Positions 43,795 through 52,725 of a stretch of 64,000 nt of DNA are shown piece by piece. Position numbers and translations under genes: made by a program. The number at the start of each line of letters is the position of its first letter. The first letter of the stretch is position 1. The notes below the pieces were generated by a model. That model saw only the letters and a program-made list of their open reading frames with translations. It made no database searches and was not told the DNA's origin. Source of the DNA: CAMFLJ01 sp965279255 (lineage in GTDB: Bacteria > Actinomycetota > Acidimicrobiia > Acidimicrobiales > Acidimicrobilacustridaceae); the NCBI GenBank assembly GCA_965279255.1, contig OZ257146.1:2108001-2172000 (forward strand), in the 5' to 3' direction.

Positions 43795-44388
43795 TCAGCT
43801 GCCCCGCAGGTCGCCCAGCAGCTCCGCCCGGGTGCCCTCGGTGAGCTCGAGGACGTGCTCGTAGGCCGGATGGGTGACGGCCAGCACCACGGGGCCGGCG
43901 GCGAAGGCCTCGACCTGGGCCGGGGTGAGGGCGAACCCCACGTAGTGCACTGACGCGGTGATCTCGTCCCGCGTGAGCTGCTTGTCGTGGTCGGGGTCGA
44001 CCGTGCAGACGATGGGCTCGGCGTCGGGGCCGACCCGCAGCTCGACCGCCCGCTCGATGCCCACCAGCTTCGGCAGCCACTCCCGCAGCTGCTCGTCGGA
44101 GGTGAGCTCGATGAAAAGGGTGGTGGAGAGGTGACCGGGCTCGGGGATGAGCGGGTTGTAGATGCGCAGCTCGGTCTCGATGCCCTCGTCGGAGAGGATC
44201 TTCTCGGCCCGGGCCATCTCCTGGATCTGGAACCGGATGGTGTCGCGGTTCTCGAAGACGAAGGTGACGAAAGGCCCGACGTGCACCCGGCGGCGGGACT
44301 TGAGGTCGATCACGTGGGCCCGGAAGGCCTCGCGCTCGCGCTCGTAGGCCCGCAGGTCGGCGATGTCGTCGAGGGTGAGCTTGGTCAT
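43795..44388 (-). CDS. DUF3501 family protein
   Basis: 197 aa cytoplasmic protein. Starts TKLTLDDIADLRAYERERE, then VGPFVTFVFENRDTIRFQIQEM, the recognisable DUF3501 pattern. Three bases separate it from the Fe-S oxidoreductase upstream on the same strand, and rubrerythrin lies beyond. DUF3501 genes are often linked to rubrerythrin and heterodisulfide-reductase-like genes in other phyla (recalled, not searched). Biochemical role unknown. Confidence 0.78.
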   Translation of the reverse strand: MTKLTLDDIADLRAYEREREAFRAHVIDLKSRRRVHVGPFVTFVFENRDTIRFQIQEMARAEKILSDEGIETELRIYNPLIPEPGHLSTTLFIELTSDEQLREWLPKLVGIERAVELRVGPDAEPIVCTVDPDHDKQLTRDEITASVHYVGFALTPAQVEAFAAGPVVLAVTHPAYEHVLELTEGTRAELLGDLRGS

Positions 44389-44391
44389 GGG

Positions 44392-45708
44392 TCAGGACTC
44401 CTCGGGGATGCCGTAGGCCCGAGCGACGATCTGCAGCGGGTGCAACGGCTGGGTGCCGGTCTCCTGCAGGATGCCGCCGTTGGCCAGGTGGCAGTCGCCG
44501 GCCACGGTGTCGTTGCCGGCGGCCTCGATGGCGTCGGCCATCTTCCGGGCCACCTTGCGGCTGTTGTCGTAGTTCTGCTCGCGGTAGCCCCAGGTGCCGT
44601 CGATGGCCGAGCACTCGGCGACGAGGGTGATCTTGGAGCCGGCCAGCTTCATGAGGTCGCGGCTGCGGTACCCGATGTTCTGGGCCCGCAGGTGGCAGGG
44701 CGCGTGGTAGGTGATCTGCTCGGGGATCTCACCGGGGAACTCGGTGTCGAGGGCGGTGCCCTCCGTCTTGTGGAGCTTCCAGAGGTACTCGGAGGCGTCG
44801 TAGGTGTGGGCGGCCACGAGCTCGGCGTCGGGCCCGCCGATGTAGTCGACGTAGTCCTTCTTCAGCACGTAGCTGCAGGTGGGCTGGGGCACGACGACGT
44901 CGTTGCCGCGGCGCACGGCCTCGGCCAGCACCCGGATGTTCCTGCGGCCCTGTTCGACGAACTTGTCGACCTCGCCCTCGTGGAGCCACGGGGCGCCGCA
45001 GCACACCTGGCCCTCGGGGAGGGAGCACTCGACGCCGTTGCGCTCGTAGACCTTCACGAGGTCCTGGCCGATGGCCGGGTTCTGGTACTCGACGAGGCAG
45101 GTCGGGAAGACCGCCACCTTGCCCTGGGTGTCGGCGACGGTGCGGTGCTCGGGACCCGACCGCTTCTTGAACCAGGTCGAGAAGCGCTGACGGGTGAACG
45201 GCGGCAGGAGGCGCTCGCTGGCGATGCCGACGGTCTTCTCCATGATGCGGCGGGGCAGCGAGCCGGGGGTGGAGATCGTGGCGTTGGCGAGTGGCGCAAC
45301 GACCCCGGTGGAGAGCTTGCCCAGCAGGTCGGTGCGACCGAGGGCGGCGTTCTGGAGCTTGTCGCGGCCGGAGATCGCGCCGTTGCGGGCACGGGTCTGC
45401 TCGGCGCGGAGCATGAGCCGGGGGAAGTCGAGGTTCCACTCGCTCTGGCCCGGGATGTACGGGCAGTTGACGTAGCAGAGCTTGCAGTTGAAGCACTCGT
45501 CGACGACCTGGTCCTGCTCGGCCGGGGTCATGCGGCCGGCGTCCTGGTCGTCGTGCCGGTCGATGAACTCGAAGAGCGTCGGGAACGCCGTGCAGAACTT
45601 GAAGCACAGGCGACAGCCGTGGCACAGGTCGTAGACCCGGGTCAGCTCCTCGCGGACGTCGGCCTCGTCGAAGTACTTCGGGTGGAACGGGTCGTACGTC
45701 GTCGTCAC
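44392..45708 (-). CDS. Heterodisulfide-reductase-related Fe-S oxidoreductase (GlpC-like)
   Basis: 438 aa. Two N-terminal ferredoxin-type clusters (CHGCRLCFKFC and CFNCKLCYVNCPY) are followed by two Cys-rich CCG-type domains (QVCCGAPWLHEGE, and YHAPCHLRAQNIGYR with a later Cys), as in GlpC, HdrB and LutA proteins. It probably passes electrons between a quinone or thiol donor and the neighbouring rubrerythrin. GTG 45708; no membrane helix. Confidence 0.82.
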   Translation of the reverse strand: MTTTYDPFHPKYFDEADVREELTRVYDLCHGCRLCFKFCTAFPTLFEFIDRHDDQDAGRMTPAEQDQVVDECFNCKLCYVNCPYIPGQSEWNLDFPRLMLRAEQTRARNGAISGRDKLQNAALGRTDLLGKLSTGVVAPLANATISTPGSLPRRIMEKTVGIASERLLPPFTRQRFSTWFKKRSGPEHRTVADTQGKVAVFPTCLVEYQNPAIGQDLVKVYERNGVECSLPEGQVCCGAPWLHEGEVDKFVEQGRRNIRVLAEAVRRGNDVVVPQPTCSYVLKKDYVDYIGGPDAELVAAHTYDASEYLWKLHKTEGTALDTEFPGEIPEQITYHAPCHLRAQNIGYRSRDLMKLAGSKITLVAECSAIDGTWGYREQNYDNSRKVARKMADAIEAAGNDTVAGDCHLANGGILQETGTQPLHPLQIVARAYGIPEES

Positions 45709-45766
45709 GGAAGCGAACCTCGGGGGGAAGCGGTCGTCGACTCAGGTGGAGCGGGGCGCGCCCGCC

Positions 45767-45802
45767 GGTGCCGGGTGACCTCCGGAGCGGCCACCCGGCA
45801 CC
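45767..45802 (-). terminator. Hairpin after rubrerythrin
   Basis: Perfect 11-bp arms GGTGCCGGGTG / CACCCGGCACC in the 115-bp gap between rubrerythrin and the Fe-S oxidoreductase. May attenuate read-through so that rubrerythrin is made in excess. Confidence 0.6.
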
Positions 45803-45823
45803 AACGGTTCACAGCGGGACGGC

Positions 45824-46240
<417 letters not shown>

Positions 46241-46490
46241 GCGGTTGCACGTCTCCTCGTGAGGGGTAGGCGGCCGGCACCCTCGTGCCGACAGCGGGGA
46301 CCGGGTCGGGCCCGGGTGCTGCTGCGTCGTCGTGGGGCAACCTTCGCGGCGGCCCGTCCGACAGGACGTCCTGGGCGGATGGTACCGGCCCTCCTCTCGC
46401 CGTGTCGGGGCTGTCGCCCAGGCCGCGGCGGGCTGCCCGCGGGCCCTGGCGACCGGCCGCCCCGAAGGGTCGCCGTGGCGAACGCCGACG

Positions 46491-46496
46491 TAGGCT
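46491..46496 (+). promoter_or_regulatory. -10 box TAGGCT before glpD
   Basis: TAGGCT with a 6-nt gap to ATG 46503; no ribosome site. The remaining about 250 bp up to rubrerythrin contains no recognised gene. Confidence 0.5.
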
Positions 46497-46502
46497 CGCC
46501 CC

Positions 46503-48197
46503 ATGATCCCTGGTGCCTTCGACCGGGCCGACGCCCTCCGACGACTCGCCGACACCCACTTCGACGTCGTGGTCGTCGGTGGGGGCATCACGGGCGTCGG
46601 CTGCGCCCTCGACGCCGCCTCCCGCGGGCTGCGCACCGCCCTCGTCGAGCGCGACGACTTCGCCTCCGGCACGTCGTCGAAGAGCTCGAAGCTCGTGCAC
46701 GGCGGCCTGCGGTACCTCCAGCAGGGCGACGTCCGCCTGGTCTACGAGGCCCTGGCCGAGCGTCAGCGCCTGCGGGTCAACGCACCGCACCTGGTGAAGG
46801 TGCTCCCCTTCCTCATCCCCGTGCTGTCGAAGGACGGCGTGATGAGCCGCAAGCTCGCCCGGGCGATGGGCAGCGCCATGTGGATGTACGACCTCACCGG
46901 TGGCGTGCGCATCGGGAAGCTCCACAAGCGCATCTCGGCCGAGGAGGCCCTCGCCCACTTCCCGACCCTGCCCGCCGAGAAGCTGCTGCCGTCGTACCTC
47001 TACTACGACGCCCGGGCCGACGACGCCCGGCTGTGCGTCACCATCGCCCGCACCGCGGCGCTGCGCTTCGGGGCCGTCGCCGTCAACGGCGCGAGCGTCA
47101 CGGGCATGACCAAGGACGACACCGGCCGGGTGCGAGGCGTCACGGTCGAGGCCGACGGTCGCCGCATCGAGGTCTCCACCGATGCCGTGGTCAACGCCAC
47201 GGGAGTGTGGGCCGACCAGGTGCGGGCGTTCGACGAGCCCGACCGCCCCCACACGATCCGCCCGGCCAAGGGCATCCACATCACCGTCCCCTGGCACAAG
47301 GTGCGCAACGACATCGCCGCGGTCATCCCGGTGCCCGGCGACAAGCGCTCGGTGTTCGTGGTGCCGTGGGGCGACTTCACCTTCGTCGGCACCACCGACA
47401 CCGACTACGACGGCCCGATCGACGACCCGCAGTGCACCGCCGACGACATCGCCTACCTCCTGCGGGCGCTCAACGGCGCGGTCACCACCGAGATCACCGA
47501 GGACGACATCGTGGGCACGTGGGCCGGCCTACGTCCGCTGGTGGCCGACCCCGAGGCGTCGGGCCGCACCGCCGACCTGTCTCGCCGCCACAGCGTGCAC
47601 CGCTCCGATGCCGGCGTGGTCACCATCACCGGCGGCAAGCTCACCACCTACCGCGAGATGGCCGCCGACACCATCGACGAGGTGCTCGAGCACGTGCTCG
47701 ACGCCGGGGTGGTCGAGCGGGCGCAGCGCCACAGCCGCACCAAGCGGCTCAAGCTCCACGGCGCCGACGGCTACGACGAGGTCATGGCCGAGGCCGACCG
47801 CCTGTCGCCGCTCGGCGGCGACGTCGTGCGGCACCTCGCCGACCGCTACGGCGCCGACGCCCGCACCGTGCTCGCCATCGCCGAGTCCGACCCGAGCCTG
47901 GCCGAGCCGCTCGTGCCCGGCCTCCCGTACCTGCGGGCGGAGGCCGTCTTCGGGGTGCGCTACGAGATGGCCCTCACCGTCGACGACGTGCTCAGCCGCC
48001 GCACCCGGGCCCGCCTGCTCGGCCGCGACGACTCGGCCCACGCCGCCACCGCCACCGCTGCGCTGATCGGGCCGCTGCTCGGCTGGGACGACGCCGAGCA
48101 GGCCCGCCAGGCCGCCGCCTACGTCGCGCTGGTCACGGCCGAGCGCGAGTTCCCCCACCTGCCCGAGGTGGCCCTCGACGCGGCACTGGGCGCCTGA
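46503..48197 (+). CDS. glpD: Glycerol-3-phosphate dehydrogenase (FAD)
   Basis: 564 aa. Oxidises glycerol 3-phosphate to dihydroxyacetone phosphate with FAD, feeding electrons to quinone. N-terminal Rossmann motif VVVVGGGITGVGCALDAASRG, GTSSKSSKLVHGGLRYLQQG, and the product-site region LTTYREMAADTIDEVLE with TGGKLTTYR-type sequence; the C-terminal domain has RYEMALTVDDVLSRRTRARLL. First gene of a four-gene unit: the AgpS-like gene starts on its stop codon (TGATG). Confidence 0.93.
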   Translation: MIPGAFDRADALRRLADTHFDVVVVGGGITGVGCALDAASRGLRTALVERDDFASGTSSKSSKLVHGGLRYLQQGDVRLVYEALAERQRLRVNAPHLVKVLPFLIPVLSKDGVMSRKLARAMGSAMWMYDLTGGVRIGKLHKRISAEEALAHFPTLPAEKLLPSYLYYDARADDARLCVTIARTAALRFGAVAVNGASVTGMTKDDTGRVRGVTVEADGRRIEVSTDAVVNATGVWADQVRAFDEPDRPHTIRPAKGIHITVPWHKVRNDIAAVIPVPGDKRSVFVVPWGDFTFVGTTDTDYDGPIDDPQCTADDIAYLLRALNGAVTTEITEDDIVGTWAGLRPLVADPEASGRTADLSRRHSVHRSDAGVVTITGGKLTTYREMAADTIDEVLEHVLDAGVVERAQRHSRTKRLKLHGADGYDEVMAEADRLSPLGGDVVRHLADRYGADARTVLAIAESDPSLAEPLVPGLPYLRAEAVFGVRYEMALTVDDVLSRRTRARLLGRDDSAHAATATAALIGPLLGWDDAEQARQAAAYVALVTAEREFPHLPEVALDAALGA

Positions 48198-49756
48198 TGG
48201 CCGACGAGGCCGTCGAGCTCCCGGTCGAGCCGGGCCCCGGCGCCCCGACCCCACCGATCGCGCTGCCGGACGCGGCGACCGCCACCGGCCGCATCAGCGC
48301 TGGCTCCGTGCCCGTCCCCGACGCGGTGCTCGACCGCCTGCGCGCCACCGGCGCCGCGGTGTCGGTCGACCCGGCCCACCGGGCCGAGGCCAGCCGCGAC
48401 TGGTGGCCCCTGGCGATGACCTGGGCCGCCAGCGACCAGGTGGCCGCGGTGGCGGCTGCCGTCGTGCGGCCCGACGACCCGGCGCAGGTCGCCGAGGTCG
48501 TGCGGGTGTGCCACGAGGCCCACGTGCCGGCCACCGCGGCGGCCGGCCGCAGCGGTGTGGTCGGCGGATCGGTCCCGCTGTTCGGCGGGGTCGTGCTCGA
48601 CCTCTGCGGGCTCGTCGGCATCCGGTCGGTCGAGCGCGACGACCTGGTCGTCGACGTGCTGGCCGGCACGTTCGGCGACCGCTTCGAGCACGAGCTGCGC
48701 ACCGAGCACGGCCTCACCGTCGGGCACTGGCCGCAGTCGATCACCCTCTCGACCGTCGGGGGCTGGCTCGCCTGCCGCGGCGCCGGCCAGCTCTCCAACC
48801 GCTACGGCAAGGCCGAGGACCTGGTGCTCGGCCTCGACGTCGTGCTCGCCGACGGCACCGAGGTGCACACCGGCGGCCACGCCCGCCAGGCCGTCGGCCC
48901 CGACCTGACCCAGCTCTTCGTGGGCTCCGAGGGCACGCTCGGCATCATCACCGGCGCCCGCCTCAAGGCGTGGCCGGTGCCGGCCGGGCAGCACCGGGCG
49001 GCGTTCGCCTTCGCCACCTTCGCCGACGGTGCCGAGGCCTGCCGCCGCATCGTGCAGCGGGGCCTCTCCCCCGCCGCCCTGCGCCTCTACGACGCGGTCG
49101 AGGCCGACCGCAGCTACGGCTCCGGCGACGTGGCCGTGCTGCTCGTGTTTGACGAGGGCGACCCCGTGGTCGTCGACGCCGCCACCTCGATCACCGACAC
49201 CGAGTGCGCGGCGGTCGGCGCCGAGCCCCTCGACGTCGAGCTGGTCGAGAAATGGCTCGGTCACCGCAACGACGTCTCGGCCCTGGAGGCGCTGATCTCG
49301 CGGGGCTACGTGGTCGACACCATGGAGCTCACCACCACCTGGCACCAGCTCCCCGCCCTCTACGTGGCGGTCCGAGACGCGATCGCCGCCGTGCCCGGCG
49401 TGATCGCCTCGTCGGCCCACCTGTCGCACAGCTACCCCGACGGGGCGTGCCTGTACTTCACCTTCGCCGGGCAGCCGGTGGAGGCCACACCCGACGCCAC
49501 CGACGCGCTCTACCTGGGCTGCTGGGACGTCGGCGCCCGCACCGCGCTCGCCCACGGCGGCTCGCTCAGCCATCACCACGGCGTCGGCCTGAACCGGGCG
49601 CGCTTCGTGGCCGAGGCGCTCGGCGACGGTGCCTTCGCCACCCTCGTCGCCCTGAAGCAGGCCCTCGACCCCACCGGCATCCTCAACCCGGGCAAGCTCG
49701 GGCTCCCGTCGCCGTTCGGCGCCGTCCCCTTCCCCTCCCCCGGAGCCGCCCGGTGA
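48197..49756 (+). CDS. FAD-linked oxidase, alkyldihydroxyacetonephosphate synthase-like
   Basis: 519 aa. FAD_binding_4 (VAO fold) at about 70-250 with PATAAAGRSGVVGGS and VGGWLACRGAGQLSNRYGK; a C-terminal cap domain has SHSYPDGACLYFTF and LSHHHGVGLNR. The His-triplet before GVG is the hallmark of alkylglycerone-phosphate synthases, which swap an acyl for an alkyl chain on DHAP to start ether lipids. Coupling to glpD, the DHAP source, fits. M. tuberculosis annotates a similar gene agpS. A D-lactate or glycolate dehydrogenase activity is the alternative. Confidence 0.8.
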   Translation: MADEAVELPVEPGPGAPTPPIALPDAATATGRISAGSVPVPDAVLDRLRATGAAVSVDPAHRAEASRDWWPLAMTWAASDQVAAVAAAVVRPDDPAQVAEVVRVCHEAHVPATAAAGRSGVVGGSVPLFGGVVLDLCGLVGIRSVERDDLVVDVLAGTFGDRFEHELRTEHGLTVGHWPQSITLSTVGGWLACRGAGQLSNRYGKAEDLVLGLDVVLADGTEVHTGGHARQAVGPDLTQLFVGSEGTLGIITGARLKAWPVPAGQHRAAFAFATFADGAEACRRIVQRGLSPAALRLYDAVEADRSYGSGDVAVLLVFDEGDPVVVDAATSITDTECAAVGAEPLDVELVEKWLGHRNDVSALEALISRGYVVDTMELTTTWHQLPALYVAVRDAIAAVPGVIASSAHLSHSYPDGACLYFTFAGQPVEATPDATDALYLGCWDVGARTALAHGGSLSHHHGVGLNRARFVAEALGDGAFATLVALKQALDPTGILNPGKLGLPSPFGAVPFPSPGAAR

Positions 49757-50136
49757 GCACCCTCGACCGCCGCACCGTCGTGGCGGGCGCCCTCTCCGGC
49801 CTCTTCTTCGCCCTCCCCGCGGCCGTGCTGCAGCGCACCGTGTTCGAGGACACCGCCATGGCCGGTGTGATGCTCGGCGTGGTCTTCTTCGCCGGCGCCC
49901 TCGCCGGCTTCGGTGCCGCCCGCCCGGGCCCGCGGAAGCCGCTCGTGCACGGTGCCCTGGCCGGATTGCTCACGTTCGTGGGCGCCCAGCTCGTGTACGC
50001 CGTCTTCGCCCGCACCGTCCCCAACCCGTTGGCGATCGTGTTCGGCATCCTGATGTTCTCGTCGCTCGGCACCATCGGTGCCTACGTGGCGGTGTGGAGA
50101 GGGGCGCAGCAGGCGCCCGCAGGAGGGAACCGATGA
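49753..50136 (+). CDS. Small four-helix membrane protein in glycerol operon
   Basis: 127 aa, GTG 49753 overlapping the AgpS-like stop (GTGA); its own stop overlaps the kinase start. Four hydrophobic helices (VVAGALSGLFFALPAAVL, MAGVMLGVVFFAGALAGFGA, VHGALAGLLTFVGAQLVYAV, LAIVFGILMFSSLGTIGAYVAV). No transporter motif. Possibly an accessory for the membrane-associated lipid steps. Confidence 0.72.
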   Translation: MSTLDRRTVVAGALSGLFFALPAAVLQRTVFEDTAMAGVMLGVVFFAGALAGFGAARPGPRKPLVHGALAGLLTFVGAQLVYAVFARTVPNPLAIVFGILMFSSLGTIGAYVAVWRGAQQAPAGGNR

Positions 50137-51575
50137 GCATCCTCGTCATCGACGTCGGCACGTCCGGTGTTCGGGCGGCGGTCGTGCGCCCCGACGCCAC
50201 CGTGGTGGCCGAGCACCGCGTGGAGGTGCTGCCCTCGACCCCCTTCCCGGGGCTCGTCGAGTTCGACGCCCGGGAGATGGCCGACGCCGCCCTCGCCGTG
50301 GCCCGTCGCAGCCTGGCCGAGGCCGGCCCCGTCGACGGCGTCGGCATCGCCAACCAGCGGGCCTCCACCATCGTCTGGGAACGACCGACGGGCGTTCCCG
50401 TCGCCCCCGGCCTCGGCTGGCAGGACCTGCGCACGGTCACCGACTGCCTGGTCTGGCAGGGCGAGGGCCTGCGCTTCGCCCCCAACCAGTCGGCCACCAA
50501 GGTCGCCCACCTGCTCGACGGGGCCGACCCCACCCGCAGCCGTGACCTGTGCGTCGGCACGGTCGACGCCTGGATCATCTGGAACCTCACGGAGGGCAAG
50601 GTCCACGCCACCGACGTCAGCAACGCCGGGGTCACCGGCCTGCTCACCGCCGACGCCGCCGGCTGGGACCACGCCGTGCTCGAGAAGCTCCGCATCCCCC
50701 TCGCCGCCATGCCCACGCTGGTCGACTCGAGCGGCCCGATCGGCGAGGCCACCGCCCTGCCCGGGGCTCCGGTCATCTGCGGCATCGTCGGCGACCAGCA
50801 GGCCTCGCTCGTCGGACAGGGCTGCGTCGCTCCCGGCCCGGCCAAGATCACCTTTGGCACCGGCGGCATGCTCGACCTCGTGCTCGGCCCCCAGCGCCCG
50901 TCGTTCGGCGGCCGGGGCCCGGCCGGCACGTTCCCGATCGTGGCCTGGCGCCGCGGCGACGAGCTGATCTGGGGTCTCGAGGGAATCATGCTCTCGGCAG
51001 GAACCAACGTGGAATGGCTCCGCGACGACCTCGGGATCATCCCGAGCGCAACTGCCTCCCACGACGTCGCCACGACCTGCACCGACACCGAGGGCGTGGT
51101 CTACGTGCCCGCCCTGCTCGGGCTCGGAACACCGCAGTGGGACTTCGGCGCCCGCGGCGCCCTGCTCGGCGTCACCCGCGGGTCGGGCCGGGGCCACATC
51201 GTCAGGGCCGTGCTCGAGGGTGTCGCCCAGCGTGGCGCCGACCTGGTCGACGCGGCCGAGGCCGACGCCGCCACCACCATCCCCACCCTTCGGGTCGACG
51301 GCGGCATGAGCGGGAACCCCACCTTCGTGCAGGCCCTGGCCGACGCCACCCAGCGCCCGGTCGAGGTCTCGCCCGTGCTCGAGGCCACCACCCTCGGCGC
51401 CGCGTTCCTGGCCGGGCTCGCCGTCGGCGACTGGGGCGACTGGGCCGACGTCGGCGCCGCCTGGACCCCCCGCGAGGTCGTCGAGCCGGGCACGGCCCTC
51501 GACCGCGACCGCTGGGCCCGGGCCGTCGACCGGGCCCGCGAGTGGTACCCCGAGCTCTCCGGCCTCGACTTCTGA
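50133..51575 (+). CDS. FGGY-family kinase, glycerol-kinase-like but divergent
   Basis: 480 aa. Phosphate loop VIDVGTSGVRAAVV, GWQDLRT, GTVDAWIIWNLTEGK, CGIVGDQQASLVGQG and LRVDGGMSGNPTF show an FGGY kinase close to GlpK. The GlpK glycerol pocket DPYFSGTK is replaced by FAPNQSATK, so the substrate may not be plain glycerol. GGAGG precedes ATG 50133. Fourth gene of the glpD-agpS unit. Candidate substrates are dihydroxyacetone, an alkylglycerol or another polyol (inference). Confidence 0.82.
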   Translation: MSILVIDVGTSGVRAAVVRPDATVVAEHRVEVLPSTPFPGLVEFDAREMADAALAVARRSLAEAGPVDGVGIANQRASTIVWERPTGVPVAPGLGWQDLRTVTDCLVWQGEGLRFAPNQSATKVAHLLDGADPTRSRDLCVGTVDAWIIWNLTEGKVHATDVSNAGVTGLLTADAAGWDHAVLEKLRIPLAAMPTLVDSSGPIGEATALPGAPVICGIVGDQQASLVGQGCVAPGPAKITFGTGGMLDLVLGPQRPSFGGRGPAGTFPIVAWRRGDELIWGLEGIMLSAGTNVEWLRDDLGIIPSATASHDVATTCTDTEGVVYVPALLGLGTPQWDFGARGALLGVTRGSGRGHIVRAVLEGVAQRGADLVDAAEADAATTIPTLRVDGGMSGNPTFVQALADATQRPVEVSPVLEATTLGAAFLAGLAVGDWGDWADVGAAWTPREVVEPGTALDRDRWARAVDRAREWYPELSGLDF

Positions 51576-51579
51576 TCCC

Positions 51580-51966
51580 GTGACCACCCGAGCCCCCAGC
51601 CACCGGCGCGCCCCCGCCCTGCTCGCCGGCGCAGCCCTCCTGGCCGTCCTGGCGACAGCGTGCGCAGGGAGCGAGAGCAGCACCTCGAGCCCGACCACCG
51701 CGGCTGCTCCCCCGACGTCGGTCACCGTCAGCATCGCCGACGGCGCCTTCGATCCGCGCCGGGTCGAGGTCGCCGTGGGAGGCTCCGTGACCTGGGTGAA
51801 CGACGACGTGACGCCGCATCTGCTCGTCTCGCTGACCCCGAATGTGATCCAGTCCCCCCTCATCGGCAAAGCTGGCTCCTACACCCGGAGCTTCAGCACG
51901 CCGGGCGAGTACCGCTACTACTGCAACATCCACAACTCCATGAAGGGCGAGGTGGTCGTGCGATGA
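51580..51966 (+). CDS. Cupredoxin (plastocyanin-like) lipoprotein
   Basis: 128 aa from GTG 51580, 4 bp after the kinase gene. Signal peptide with lipobox LATAC; a Ser/Thr linker; one cupredoxin domain with copper ligands His (VTPHLLV) and the loop YYCNIHNSMKG (Cys, His, Met). An extracytoplasmic electron carrier or copper-binding protein. The two ferritin-like exported proteins follow within 40 and 770 bp, suggesting a shared metal or redox role. Confidence 0.85.
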   Translation: MTTRAPSHRRAPALLAGAALLAVLATACAGSESSTSSPTTAAAPPTSVTVSIADGAFDPRRVEVAVGGSVTWVNDDVTPHLLVSLTPNVIQSPLIGKAGSYTRSFSTPGEYRYYCNIHNSMKGEVVVR

Positions 51967-52006
51967 GCCCGACACCGCCCGGACCGAGCACCGAAGAGGA
52001 CACGAG

Positions 52007-52696
52007 ATGTCGATGAGCCCCCGCCACCCGGTGGATCCGGTCGCCGACCGGGCCGAGGCCCCCGCCGCCCCGGCGTCGCCGTCGCGCCGGCGGTTCGTCC
52101 GCAACGTCGGCATGGGCGCCGCCGCCCTGGGGGCCGTGGCCGCCTCCGGCGTCGCCCTGAGCGACGTCGCGTCGGCCCAGACGGCTGCGACCGAACCGCC
52201 CGACCTCTCGGCCGCCGACATCTCGCTGGTGCAGTTCCTCCAGAGCGTGTCGCTCGCCGCCGCGAAGGGCCTGCTCACCGCGGGCAGCAAGCCGGGGCTG
52301 ACGACGACGATCGCGGAGGAGATCCGCACCTTCGCCCGTCACCACGCCACCCAAGCCACCACCCTGGGCACGTTGCTCTCCAAGGAGAACAACATCACCA
52401 CCCCGAACCCGAAGCTGCTCACCCAGCTCGACGGCCAGATCAGCGCCGCCGGCGACCAGGCCGCCCTGCTCGACGTGCTCATCACCTTCGAGGAGCAGGT
52501 GGCGGCCACGATGCTGCAGGCCATGGGCGAGGCCCAGTCCTTCGTCGTGTCCGGCCCCGTCGGCGGCGCCCTCGCCGTCGTCGGCCAGCAGGCTGCTGCC
52601 CTCGGTAGCGCCGCCGGCAAGCCCATCGCTGACTGGCTGCCCGCATTCGGATCCACCAACGGCGCCCTCACCCCGGCCGCCTACCCCGCCAGCTGA
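52007..52696 (+). CDS. Tat-exported ferritin-like domain protein
   Basis: 229 aa. Twin-arginine signal (SRRRFVRNVGMGAAALGAVAASGVA pattern, cleavage after about residue 60) followed by four helices of ferritin-like type (SLVQFLQSVSLAAAKGLL, EIRTFARHHATQATTLGTLL, LLDVLITFEEQVAATMLQAM). Only some metal-ligand Glu/His positions are recognisable (ARHHATQ, FEEQ). GAAGAGGA before ATG 52007. Confidence 0.75.
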   Translation: MSMSPRHPVDPVADRAEAPAAPASPSRRRFVRNVGMGAAALGAVAASGVALSDVASAQTAATEPPDLSAADISLVQFLQSVSLAAAKGLLTAGSKPGLTTTIAEEIRTFARHHATQATTLGTLLSKENNITTPNPKLLTQLDGQISAAGDQAALLDVLITFEEQVAATMLQAMGEAQSFVVSGPVGGALAVVGQQAAALGSAAGKPIADWLPAFGSTNGALTPAAYPAS

Positions 52697-52725
52697 GCCT
52701 CACCGGTCACGACAGAGGAACGACG

